From Cercis canadensis (lineage: Eukaryota > Streptophyta > Magnoliopsida > Fabales > Fabaceae): 64,000 bases of DNA. The translations under genes and the position numbers were made by a program. Below are positions 21,570 through 33,400 of this stretch, one piece after another. How positions within the stretch are numbered: position 1 is the stretch's first letter; every line of letters starts with the position of its first letter. The notes below the pieces were generated by a model. It was not told where the DNA came from, did no database searches, and worked only from the letters and a program-made list of their open reading frames with translations. The stretch is taken from assembly GCA_003255065.1 (NCBI GenBank), contig QAOA01004742.1, forward strand, positions 880,153-944,152. The letters run 5' to 3'.

Positions 21570-24358
21570 TCATGGATCAGACATTCTTCTAAGTGGACAG
21601 TTTCGCCTATTATGCCCTTCCGTGCGACAAATATTGCATTTTATTATTGTCTGGGTTCTGCTTGGATCCCGCCAATCCATCTCATTTCGAATGTGATTCG
21701 TAATAAGACGACCTTTCTTCCTCAGCATCGTGGGGTTGGGGCTAATATGTATCCCCTGGATCTCCGGCCAATATTCCTGTCCACCAATAGGCATAAACTG
21801 TCCACGATACGCATTCATTAAATTTTGAATGGAGTATACCGGATCCACATAAGACCATTCATTGAGGGAAGCAGAAGCACATGCAGATATTGCATGTGAT
21901 ATGGGAAATAAAGTGCTTTAAATTTACCGCAACTACACCTTCTTTCATTTAGGTTGACAACAAACGTGCGTCCAGCCGTATTGGTTCTCATATTATACCT
22001 CTCTTCAACCTCGAATAAACCGGTGTCCCTGTTGAACAAACGAGGCTTGTGTGATGACGCCTCTCGTGAATTTTCACGCATCTTATCTATGACATACTCG
22101 GTCCACTGTTATCCACTAGCTCTCATATTACCAGCTTCATCCATTTTTTTAGTGAAAATAGCATTTAACTTGTAATATGTTGCTCTAACCAGGGCAGTAA
22201 TAGGCATGTTGCGAACACCTTTCAATGTGCCATTAATATTCTCAGCCAAATTGGTGGTCATCATGCCATAACGCCTCCCCTCAGTATCTCCTTGCAAAGT
22301 CCATTTTGCTTCATCAAGATCTTGTACATACTTCCATGCACGATTGTCTTCGCATCGACTTTGTATATCCGTCATAAACTCTTTAAATTTAAGGGATTCA
22401 AATTGGCTGCCTGTCAAATTGAGTCAAAAACATTTGAATATTAAGAAATAGTTCATTTAAACAAAATATACAACTATGAAAACAACAAAATTTAACATAC
22501 CTGCTGCGTATATTTTTGTTTTCAGGGCTTTATTCTTGAAGTGTGTATTCCAATTGCTAACGACATAACGCAAACAAAAGAAATTGTACGCGAGTGGTGG
22601 ACTCCAACCTACACTAGCATCTGCAATTGAAGACAATATACTTACATGGCGATCAGAAATTATTGCCAAATTTTGACGATCTCGAACAACGTGACGACGA
22701 ACTAAAGTCAAAAACCACGACCATGCATCTTTAACTTCACCTTCGACAATAGCAAATGCAAGAGGTAATGGTGACCTATCGCCATCCTGTGTAGAAGCAA
22801 TCAGTAACGTTCCCCGATATTTGCCACTCAAAAAAGTCCCATCCACTTGAATCACAGGCTTGCAAAAAGTGAATGCATCAACACATGCTTTGAATGTCCA
22901 AAAGACACGAAGAAACATCTTTTCCTGGACATTTGATTGACTACTGATGTGATTATTATCCAAGAATCATTCTACAACAGTTTCAGGATTTGTCGCTCGC
23001 ATTGCTGCCATCCATCTAGGCAATAAATTATAGCTTTCATTCCAACTACCGAACAACTTTTCAATGCATTTCTGCTTTGCTAACCATGCTTTTCTGTACG
23101 ATGCTCGATAGGAAAAGTCTACCGATATTCGCTCTTGTATCAACTTAATTGATACATCAGGACTCTCTTTAACCATTCCATAAATGATTGACGCTATCAC
23201 ATTAATATCTAACTTCTTGTGATCTTGCATTATCAAGGGATTTGTGCAAGTATGCGGACCGTTATACTTTCTAATCTCCCATACTTTGCTGTGACTTCTT
23301 TGGCAGGCTCGAAATCTCCAATTACAACCAGTAGCCTTATTTGGACAAATAACATTCCACATAGTCGGATTTGACTCGATCACAGTGAATGACTGATGCA
23401 TTTGCAGTGAGTATTCCTTCACAGCAAGCTGAACGTCATTTTTTGTAGAAAATTGTTGCCCAATTGACAACTCTCTACCTCTCTCCCACGCTACATGTTC
23501 ATCTGAAATCCCGGTGTTATCAGTTATTCGCATTGCATCCCAGTTAACTGTTGAATAAACTGGGACAGGTTCACAATACTGCAACGGCTGCACCATTTTC
23601 GGCCTGGGACAATCGGATTCAACCCCCAATGGTTGTACATTCAGATCCAAACTATGTTGATATTCTTCATCACTAGATGCATCATCTTCATCTGGAATGT
23701 AATCTTCATCATCACTCAATGTAACTAGCGGATCAATGGGAGAATTAGCACCATTAAGCAATGATTCCTCTTCATGTCTTGTTTCCTGTTCTTCGATGTC
23801 TCTCCCTTGTCCAATATCTGAATTGAACCGCTGGTCATAACAATCATAGTCATGTCTCTCTGGTGGCTGAAAAGTTTGACTCGAACTAGGCATACCATAC
23901 TGAAACCCAGATGAGTCAACATGTGGCCGATAACAACGGTCATTCTCTAATTCTGTTTGACTATGCATCTGAACTGAATAAGGTATGGAACTTGGCCCAC
24001 AATCATCAACTATCTGAAAATCACTATCATCATGCTCTATGGTTTCAGTCTCCACAAAAACCTCCATTGCTCCAAGATTGGCATGCTGTGAGTGACTCTC
24101 ATACATGCACATTACATTTTCATCAGCCACAAGATCAAGGACACCATAATATAAGGGGTTAGCTGACATATGAAATCTATATTTGATGTTCTTGATCACT
24201 TTATTGGGCTCAAGACGTAATTTTCGTTAGATCACATCTTTAAGACTTTGTAGTCTAAGTTTATGTTTCAACATCATGCATACAGGATTCGCACTTTCAT
24301 ACGTGACTCCTTGTTCTCCATTATATACTCGACCATTGTAATAAACGAATATCAGCAT
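21570..24358 (-). pseudogene. MURA-type MULE transposase, inactivated
   Basis: The ATG is at 24358 (MLIFVYYNGRVYNGEQG). In order it shows the MuDR N-terminal region (CPNKATGCNWRFRA; IRKYNGPHTC), the transposase core with the first Asp in IQVDGTFLSGKYRG and second in IISDRHVSIL, and the third acid in MTTNLAENING. A SWIM-type zinc region (NERRCSCGKFKALYFP) and a CCHC knuckle (CNICRTEGHNRRNC) follow. One intron, 22500-22411, is supported by CAG|GTATG and TTTGACAG|G. Inactivating changes are in-frame stops TAA at 24229, TGA at 22969 (where a Trp codon TGG fits) and TAA at 22111, plus a frameshift near 21900 that also destroys the third SWIM Cys. The catalytic triad itself is still visible. Outside the catalytic core the N-terminal half is acidic and low-complexity. 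Confidence 0.92.
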
Positions 24359-24700
24359 TTTTCTCCTAAATTTAAAATCAAATATATCATATTTCAGTAT
24401 AATAATAATATATAATAATCATAACAATATTAAGCTAAATACAAATATTATATACTCGACTATTGTAATAAACAAATATCAGCATTTTTCTCCTAAATTT
24501 AAAATCAAATATATCATATTTCAGTATAATAATAATATACAATAATCATAACAATATTAAGCTAAATACAAATATTATATACTCGACTATTGTAATAAAC
24601 AAATATCAGCATTTTTCTCCTAAATTAAAAATCAAATATATTATATTTCATAAAATACTAAATATACAATAATCATAAACTACTAAATATTAAGCTAAAT
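24321..24700. repeat. 127-bp tandem repeat over the transposase start
   Basis: TTATATACTCGAC starts copies at 24321, 24448 and 24575, a 127-bp period, with the third copy degrading after about 24640. Copy 1 contains the transposase ATG. The others lie upstream and repeat the same CAGCATTTTTCTCC start-codon context, so they duplicate the 5' end of the gene and its leader. Confidence 0.85.
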
Positions 24701-25158
24701 ACAAATTTTATGAAAACATTTATTTATCGTAATATTACAATAAAAAAAATAAACTACTAAATATTATCAAACTAAAGATAAAAAATAACTTAAATAAAAA
24801 TAATTATTAAAATCATTAAAATTTAAAATAAATAAGAATACTTATTAATATTAAGTAGTAATTAAAATTTAAACGTACCTTATGTGAAGACTGCTTGGAG
24901 TATTTTCGCTCCTCTTGTGTGAAGACTGCTTGTTGATTTTCGGAGGTTTGTGAAGACTGCTGGTTGATTTTCACTGTTGTGTGAAGACTGCTCGGAGGGG
25001 AGGGGAGGAATTTATAGAATTCGGACACGCCATCGGCCAATGAGGTTCAGAGATAAAATGGGACGCGCCGTGGGGTCCACGAGGGATGGTGACAAAATGG
25101 GACGCGCCGTGGGGCCCACAGCGTGTCCCTACAAGCCATGCATTTATCGGTTGATAAG

Positions 25159-25372
25159 ACGACAAGACCGGACACGCCGTGGGCCCCACAGCGCGTCCAT
25201 TGAGAATGCGCCGGCGGGCCCACGGCGCGTCTGTGGGCCCCGCATCTGACGCCAACGTTTTTTATTTTTAATTTTTAATTTTTTTTACACTACATTATTT
25301 ATGTAATATTGTTTCTGACTACATTATTTACGAAATTAACTTTCTAAACTATATTAATTTGGTCAAAGTGCC
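25159..25372 (-). repeat. Right terminal inverted repeat of the MULE
   Basis: 214 bp, the reverse complement of the left end with a few substitutions. Additional ACGCGCCGTGGG-type modules continue inward (about 25058-25130), outside the matched repeat. Confidence 0.92.
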
Positions 25373-25381
25373 TATTTGAGG
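25373..25381. repeat. MULE target-site duplication, right copy
   Basis: TATTTGAGG immediately follows the element and matches the left nonamer exactly. Confidence 0.9.
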
Positions 25382-26040
25382 ATACAATCGAAAGTGCTAA
25401 GTTGTCTCTGCAGGAAACAGGGGTTATTGGCAACTGAAACATACTCTGACCTTTTGGCAGAATGACATAGAACTCTGCAGCATTCATTGATTTGCCTGCA
25501 AATATCCAGTATTGCAGAGGGAGGGATTGTTATGAGTTTATGATTTGTGACTAACAACTCCATATATGTATGTCTTTGTTTATATAAAAAAAGCTTAAAT
25601 AATCTAAGTTTTACACATATTTTGAAGTGCTACTGCTATGTAGGGATGCGAGCAAAAGCAAATAACTCTGTTTCAAGTTTGAACTTTGGACGATGAAAGA
25701 GATGGGATACGGCCTAAGCATAGACATTCGAATGAATGCTGAAATTGAACATAAGCCCATCTTTGCACTAAAGTTAAAAAATAAAAATTATAGCTGCAGA
25801 AAATGGAAGTAACTAATAAAATTAAACTTGTGGATAGCCTCTTTGCACTACAAATTAGCGAAAACCCTAAAACCTCTGTTTCGTAATGTACATATAAAAT
25901 ATATTGCTCGCTTTGTTTTCACATTTCACTGTAAGGATAACAAATGAGAAACCCCAAAAGGGGTTAAAGAACAAAACATTACAAAGATAAAAATTGTGTA
26001 TCCTGAGTGGATGGTTTCAAAACAAAATTGCTCTGCTTAA
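25382..26040. other. Intergenic spacer between the MULE and the RGF gene
   Basis: No supported gene. A minus-strand open frame at 25563-25372 has protein-like composition (ILDICRQINECCRVLCHSAK) but runs into the transposon duplication and matches nothing I recognise; it could be a truncated exon. The rest is AT-rich and includes the 3' flank of the peptide gene. Confidence 0.4.
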
Positions 26041-26671
26041 TTAGTTATTCTTGGGCGGGTGAGGTCTTGGAACATGATAATCAGCGTTCAGAGACACGAA
26101 ACCAGGCATCTTCACTTGCACCGAGTCACCACCTCTTCTACTCAATTTACGGTTCACATTCAAATTCTCTTTCTTTCCTTGTACGCTATAAGCTTCTGAA
26201 TTCTCATGCTCATCAGATTTTATCTCCTTGGAGAGTCCTCTAGTCATCATTTTCCTTCCTGGACGAAGCATTGTCCTTTGATCAATCTCAGCAACAATGG
26301 GAACACCGTCATAAATCTGCTATTGGAAGTGTCATCAAACTCAATTAGTTAGCAAATTAACTTCCTTATGTACTTGTCTAACACCTTGTCTATATTATGA
26401 GGGTATGACTATATGACTTACCTCAACATGCATGGAACTTGTGGCTGTTCCGCTTCCACTAGTAGCTAGTACTACGCTCTTCTTAACTGAAAAACAAAAA
26501 GCAGGGGAAATTTATGAGGAAAATTAAGAACAAAGAAATTAAATCTGCAACAACTACAAGTACAGAAAGACGAAAAGAGAGGGAAAAGACTAGTGAACCT
26601 TGTCCGCTGGAGAATCTTAAAGGTAGCAAAATCAAAATAAGCAGAAAGCTAGTGAACCTCGTCGACCCCAT
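26041..26671 (-). CDS. RGF/GLV: RGF/GLV/CLEL peptide hormone precursor
   Basis: Exons on minus are 26671-26599, 26486-26422 and 26316-26041, with clean AAG|GT, CAG|, GAG|GT and CAG| junctions. They give 137 residues in one frame. Residues 1 to about 24 are a signal peptide (MGSTRFTSFLLILILLPLRF). A variable hydrophilic middle follows. The extreme C-terminus is DYHVPRPHPPKNN, which fits the mature RGF/GOLVEN/CLE-like signature D-Y-x2-P-x3-P-P-x2-N, with the Asp-Tyr sulfation site and ending in Asn as in known family members. Secreted sulfated RGF peptides act through RGI receptor kinases to maintain root meristems and control gravitropism and lateral root initiation. Which paralogue this is cannot be decided here. 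Short exons and the small size explain why a simple gene scan would miss it. Confidence 0.9.
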
Positions 26672-26760
26672 TATTGATATTCTTTCTACTAATTAAGGGT
26701 ATGCCGTTGATCAACAAGAAAGGAAAGTAGAGGAATCCTGCAAAAGAGAAGAGGGTGTTT

Positions 26761-26767
26761 ATTTATA
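26761..26767 (-). promoter_or_regulatory. Candidate TATA box of the RGF gene
   Basis: On the minus strand this reads TATAAAT (within TATAAATAAAC), about 90 bases upstream of the ATG at 26671, a plausible distance for a short leader. Confidence 0.5.
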
Positions 26768-29700
26768 ATGATAGGGTCCAACTCTAGGTCAAAGCTAGCT
26801 TCTTTCTCTGTATTCCATATCAATAAAAATATGCTTTATAAATTAATTAAATATATATAGGGGCATGCAATTGCATGGAAAAACTAAAGAAGGCAGAGCA
26901 ATGTTCAAAGCTGGGACCTTGAAGTGAAGAGTTGCATTGGCTTGTCTCAAATAGCTTCGAAGTGTCAAGAGAAAAGGTCTATGATCGCGTGGAATGGAAG
27001 ATACGTGTGTTCAGCGCCTGTCTGCCGCCATGCATGCTACGAGGAGAACCACTGTTTTGGCTTTTGCCCCAAACAAATTATAGGGCCTTCCTATTTTACT
27101 TTTATTTATGACAGGGGAACTGCAGTTCCCATAAATTTGCATAAACTTTTTTCAATCTTCGGCTGTACTTTAAACACATATTTAACTCACTTCGAGGGTA
27201 AATTAATAAGTAAATATCATTGTTGTTTAAACAAATAGCCAGAGTAATTAAAAGTGGGTAGAGACAGGAGAAACACGATAGGCCCACTTTGTTATAATAA
27301 AGGAGATTCAGTTCATGTTTGGACGGGAGTTTACTTTAATTACGTTAGTGGCAACCATATGCTTCAGCTTATAGCCTCTCTTTGACCCAAGCTTACGGTT
27401 CTTAGGGACAAGTGCTTTCATTTGAATTTGACCATCAAAATCGTAATTCGATAAAATTAATCAAAAGTATTAATATGTATTTTGCTATAAGGCCTTAAAT
27501 TTGTTAGCCATTTTATTTGTGGTTCCGTAAATTCAATATACTTCATATTTTTCTATTGTGAAGCTTAGAATGTCAATTAAAGTATTGAGTAAAATCATTT
27601 TTTAGTCTTTAAAAAATCCAGTCATTGACAAATTCGTCTTCCAAAAATTTTCGATGACAAATTGATTATTGAATTATTATTTCTTCAGACAAATTGATCC
27701 TTAAATGTCACTAACGGGACCTTACCAGATGACTAATTTATCCGACGGAATAATAATTCAATGACCAATTTGTCATCGAAAATTTTTGGAGGACGAATTT
27801 GTCAGTAACTGCATTTTTCAATGACTAAAAAAGGATTTTACTCTAAAGTATTTGTATAAAAAGTCATAAAGTTGTATACCAAATATATATTAACTTCCAA
27901 TCATTTTTTTAATTGACTAATTCCAGAGCCTATGAATTTAACAAGTGATTAGCAGATGAAATTAAAAAAAAAAAAAAAAAAGTAAAAAGGGGTGTTCACA
28001 GTCACACAAATTAATTTATTGTGTTTGCTGCAGAGGCATGTGCTTGGTGATTGACATTCGTGAAAATCTAGAGAAATTAAAAGAGGTTGAAGAACTAGTC
28101 ATGATTAGTTAGTGGTCATCCAGCTATATTTTACTTAATATAATGGCTAGTTTTTAACTTATGTGCAGTGTTGTTAACATGCTAGACAAGAGGGAGGGAT
28201 GCCTTCCAATTTTTTTTTACAGTAGTAGCTGTCTTCAAACTCAACTCTCCCTAAACTTAATTTTAATTGGATGAGTTCTTTCATACCTTTAGTAAAAGTG
28301 GAGGTATGGATACCTCAACTAATAAGCAAACAAGAATTAAAAACGTGTACAGCCCGTTAATGAGAATGACCTTTTCACTTGATTTATTAATTCTTCAATT
28401 TAACTATACAAATTTCTAAAATTTGAATTTGGGTTATCAAAATTCTCTGTTTTTATGTATGTTTTTTTCTTTTTCTTTTTTAACCATCATATAAACAACT
28501 TAAGTTAAATGCTGTGTATGCTATGTCCTATATATGATTATTTAATTTAAGCCGTTGCTCATGGCAAAAAAAAAAAAAAAAAAAAAAACAGTTTGTTTAN
28601 AAAAGAAAAAAACAGTTTGTTTATGTACTGTATCAATTGCTCCAATCTGGAGGAATGCTTTGATAGCACTTTAATTTATGAATACTTCAACATTTGATTT
28701 TACTTATAAGAAAGGCAAGAGAAAGAAAGAGTTGGATTCCTCGTTGACAAGTGGAACTTCATTTTGCACTTTGTTAGACACCACACCAATCGGCAGTTCA
28801 TATAATTGCCATTTTCGAAGTCCCAACCAATGTTCATTGCTAATTTAGGGCTTTAGGTCCCCCTTGTTAGTTGTTTTATTTTAATCTTTTGGCTGGATTT
28901 CCCAGACACGTTGAGTCAAAGGTTTGGTAAAAGAGGGGGATGTTTCATGTTTATTTATGTTTGAATTTCCATGGCAGTTTATGTCATGTAAAACATCGCC
29001 ATTGTCATCACATTTTCTCCCACTTTCAACTTTGAAGACCTACTCTGTACCCTCTATATATATATACGGGGATTCTCAGTTTAGGTGGATTAATAAACTT
29101 TTTATATTGAATGCCGTATTAATTTGCACCGAAAAAGGGTCTATGTAATTGCTTCGAGGATTCAGTATTGAAACTTGGGGATTCACATTCACACACACAC
29201 ACACACACACAAGGGCATCATCACATGGAGTCATGGACTCCAATCTTATTTAGTTTTACTAAAACTGAACTATGTAATTTGCCAAAAGGGTACACCTCTT
29301 CTCTATCCACACTGCAATATATTCCATCGGACTTGAATTTGGATTTGAATTTTTTAGTATTTAGTGTCTAAACAGTGAGGTATTTCCTCAAAAACATTTT
29401 TAATTTTCACTAATTACTGCATATGTCATCATTCGCTAATTTGCAAGTTTTCTGGAACTTACTAGAGTCGTAGACGATATAAAGGGAAAATATGGCCCAT
29501 GGAAGCCCATTTTGGGCTGCGTTGGAGTTCATTGGATTAGGGATCCAACTGGTTAGCACGGCCCATGCGGGACTGGGCCTCTAGTTTCAGCCCAAAAAAG
29601 CCTGTGGGGCAGGGAGAGTGGGATGAGTTTAATTTCCCATGACTTTTGAGTGTTAGCACTTCCCTCCCCGCCAAATCCAAAAAAAATTCCCATTTCGCGC

Positions 29701-29833
29701 CAGAATCCAAAATGACTGAAATCAGATTCACCCTCCTATTACAAATCCCTAGCATTTAGTCATTTACCCACAAAATTCAAACACAAATAGTGAAAGAGCC
29801 AAGCAAATCCCAGACCCCATCTTTAAAGACGCC
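26768..29833. other. Intergenic region between the RGF gene and the WD40 gene
   Basis: Three kilobases without a supported gene. It contains a foldback MITE (27587-27843), A runs near 27963-27980 and 28566-28588, a single-N join at 28600 with a short repeated motif on each side, and a CA microsatellite near 29189-29211. Minor open frames (for example 26924-27238) have no recognisable content. Confidence 0.5.
27587..27843. mobile_element. Foldback MITE with 9-bp duplication
   Basis: 257 bp, an almost complete palindrome: GAGTAAAATCATTTTTTAGTC at the left pairs with GACTAAAAAAGGATTTTACTC at the right, and the inner arms (TTTTCGATGACAAATTG and its complement) also pair. It is flanked by a perfect 9-bp duplication TAAAGTATT (27578-27586 and 27844-27852). 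The duplication length fits the Mutator superfamily. No coding content. Confidence 0.88.
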
Positions 29834-30329
29834 ATGAAAGTTCGATCGGTGAAGCTGAGGGAAGCCCACAAGGCTGCGGCCAATGGCCTCCCTTCCTTCT
29901 GCTCCATCTTGTGGGACCAACAAGCTCAACACCTCGTCACCGCCTCCTCTTCCGATGTCTCCATTTCCATTCATGACCCTCTCCTTCCTTCAAGTACCCC
30001 GAGGATCCTCCGCCACCACCGCGATGGTGTTACCGCTTTGGCTCTTAGCCCTAATTCCACTTGTCTTGCATCCGGATCCGTCGATCACTCCGTTAAGCTC
30101 TACAAGTTCCCAGGTTCTATTGCTTTTCTTCTTTTCATTCTATATATTTATTTATTTTAATCCTTTTCAAATTTATTATTTTCTGTCTCTCTTATTTTTC
30201 TTTTAATGGGGAATTGGTGGTTTTCCTGAATATCTGTAATTACATTTTGTTTTTATCTGGTTAGTTGAATATCATCTCATGAATTGCTCTTCTTTAGGAT
30301 CTTCGGAATGCACAATTTGATTTTGTGTG

Positions 30330-30360
<31 letters not shown>

Positions 30361-30368
30361 TTTTTTTT

Positions 30369-30417
<49 letters not shown>

Positions 30418-33400
30418 GGAACTCTGAGGTCTGATTCTTGTCATTTTCAGACATTAGGAATTATTGGACTTGATTGGATTTAATGGAATTATTAAGTTGT
30501 ATTTATTTTTCTTTTCTTTCTCCATCCGCTATTTTATGTTTCTCTCTCTCAAAGGAAGGCACATCCACAGTTCCACTAACTGTTGGTTTTCAGTCTAGTA
30601 TCTGTATCAATGGCAATTCTGTTAGGGGTTAGTATCCTTGTTTACATGTTTCAAACGATGCACTTGGTTGTTTTTCTGTGGTGTTTCGCCACTTTTTGTT
30701 CACACTGAGTTCAATTTTGTATAAATTTCCCTTTAGAACCTTTATGTTATCTCTGCCTCTCGCTTTTCAGAGTTGGCGTTCAGTACCATGATGCCAATAA
30801 TTTCCATTTCACTCTGTTCATGATGCATGTCAGCATGTGTCAAAATGAGACGTTCTTCACTGAGACCAGATCTTCAGTAACTTTGTCCAACATGTGCAAT
30901 TTAATTGATTTCATGGAAGCTTCAAGGCTCTAACAAGTACTTCAGGTTTTTTTTTTTCTTATTGAGCCACGGGATGTTTACTTGAAACTCCGGAACTGAG
31001 TTGATGGCGTACGTCTTATTTGTTTTTATTGGTGAAGATCTTTATTTTGGTCCACTGTAAGCTTCCATTGTTGTAGCAAATATTAACTCCTTTTTATGAA
31101 CCCGATGTCTGTAAACACTGACTTAAGGTAATTTAATGGGCTTCATTTCCAATTCTTTAAATTCCTAAATTCTTTGCCTGTCTTGTACTAGTGCATGTTT
31201 GCTGACTTCATAGGTTTGACCAAAGATTTTCACAGTATATTGTTTGCTTTCCTTCCAAAATCTTTGAAACTGGTACTCCACTATTCTGCTAATGTACTCC
31301 CTGAAATCCGATAGTTCTTGTTTGCGTTTAGAATCGAAGTTGATAGTATTCTTTCTTGTCACTTGTCAGATGGGGAGTTCCAGACTAATATTACCAGGTT
31401 CACACTTCCAATACGTTCCCTAGCATTTAATAAATCAGGGAGTATGTTGGCAGCTGCTGGTGATGATGAGGGCATTAAACTTATTAACACAGTAGATGGT
31501 TCTATTGCAAGGGTCCTCAAAGGGCATAAAGGATCTATCACTGGCTTAGCATTCGATCCCAATGGTGAATACTTAGCATCTATGGATTCAACAGGAACTG
31601 TGATTTTCTGGGAACTCCAGTCAGGAAGAATTGTTCATAATCTTAAAGGCATTGCTCCTGACATTGGAGCAGATGTTTCTACTATGAATGTTCTTAGCTG
31701 GAGTCCTGATGGTGAGACCTTAGCTGTTCCAGGGTTGAGAAATGATGTAGTTATGTATGATAGAGACACAGCTGAAAAGTTGTTTTCATTGAGAGGCGAT
31801 CACATACAACCTATATGTTTCTTGACTTGGTCACCCAATGGCAAGTACATAGCTACTTCTGGTTTAGATAGGCAGGTTCTGATCTGGGATGTTAATAGGA
31901 AGCAGGACATAGATAGACAAAAATTTGATGAAAGAATATGTTGCATGGCTTGGAAGCCAATTGGTAATGCTTTAACCGTTATTGATGTTTCGGGAAAGTA
32001 TGGTATCTGGGATTCTATTATTCCTTCATCTATGAAATCTCCAACAGAGGATGTCCCTGTACAATCTAAAAACAGTAATGGGCTTCTTCTGTTTGATGAG
32101 GAGGACCCAGACCTTAGTGTAAGTGGAAGTTTAAGTGATCTTGGTGAAGATAGCAACGGTGAGTCCGAACCACCTAGTAGGAAAAGATTACGCAAACAGT
32201 TGTTGAGTGAGGAAAACTTGGATGAGGATGGCAGTGGTGAAATGACTTTATATCCAAAGATTGAATCTTATAAAAAGCCAAATCGCACGCACAAAGAAAG
32301 TTTGGAGACTGTAAATTTGGGACTTAGAAGCACAATGACAACATCCAAGTCAAAAATGCAGGAGGCATTTCAGCCAGGATCCACTCCTGCGCAGCTTGGA
32401 AAAAGGCGCTTTTTATGCTACAACATGCTTGGAAGTATAACCACAGTTGAACACGATGGGTACTCCCACATAGAGGTAATGCATGAATTAGAGATAAGTT
32501 AAACTTAGTTGAAGTTTTCTCCCACCGTGCTGGTGTGGGTTTTAGTTAAATTTATCGGCTTTGGCAGTTGGTCTCTTAACTTATACAAATGAGTTGTCTT
32601 GTCTTGTTCACAGATTGATTTTCATGATACTGGCAGCGGTCCACGAGTTCCATCAATGACTGATCATTTTGGATTTACAATGGCTGCATTAAATGAGAAT
32701 GGAAGTGTCTTTGCAAATCCTTGCAAGGGGGAGAAGAACATGAGTACACTCATGTATCGCCCATTTAGTAGCTGGGCAAATAATAGCGAGGTCAGATTAT
32801 AGCCTAGCCACGTGTTTACATTAATTATTCAACATTCTGTTTGTTCAATAGTACAAGAATTTACTGTGTGCTCACTCTCTGTTAAAAATGTGACACAGTG
32901 GTCTATGCGCTTTGAAGGAGAAGAAGTGAAGGTTGTTGCACTTGGTGCTGCTTGGGTGGCTGCAGTAACTAGTTTTAATTATCTTCGCATCTTCACTGAG
33001 GGTGGTTTGCAGGTCTGTTGCATATTTATGACTTGTTTGCTCCAAGAATTTTTTATTTAAATAAATACTAATTAGACACTGGAGGTGAAATACTTTGCCT
33101 TTACGTGGCACTTTGCATTCGTACCGTAGATAAAGCAAAGTCTACCATTACCTTTTTCTGAGATTTGGAACTTAGTTATGAGAACAAGGGTGATATAGAT
33201 TGACCTCTAGACCACCTAGATTATTTTATCGTTTTATTTCTCATGAATGGTCGTTAGTCTGCGGTATTGCATTTCTGAGCTCACTTCATTGCAGAAACAT
33301 GTTATTTCTTTGAACGGGCCAGTGGTCACTGCATCAGGTTTCAAGGATAAACTTGCGGTTGTCACTCATGCCTCTGATTGCCTTCCCTCAAATGATCAGG

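Larger units (their letters stand above)
17742..25372. mobile_element. Mutator-like element (MULE) with a PMD gene
   Basis: A 7,631-bp element with long inverted ends starting GGCACTTTGACCAAATTAAT, flanked by a perfect 9-bp direct duplication TATTTGAGG (17733-17741 and 25373-25381). A 9-bp duplication is diagnostic of the Mutator superfamily. It contains two convergent genes: a plant-mobile-domain gene on + (18309-21294) and a MURA-type transposase on - (24358-21570), separated by about 275 bp. Both are broken, so this copy is not autonomous. The perfect duplication and the near-identical ends argue for a fairly recent insertion compared with the decay seen in the genes. Confidence 0.93.

Noticed and set aside
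25372-25563. Protein-like minus-strand frame next to the MULE, possibly an exon cut by the insertion
   Set aside because: The sequence on the other side of the transposon does not continue the frame, and I recognise no family. It is left as an unexplained spacer.
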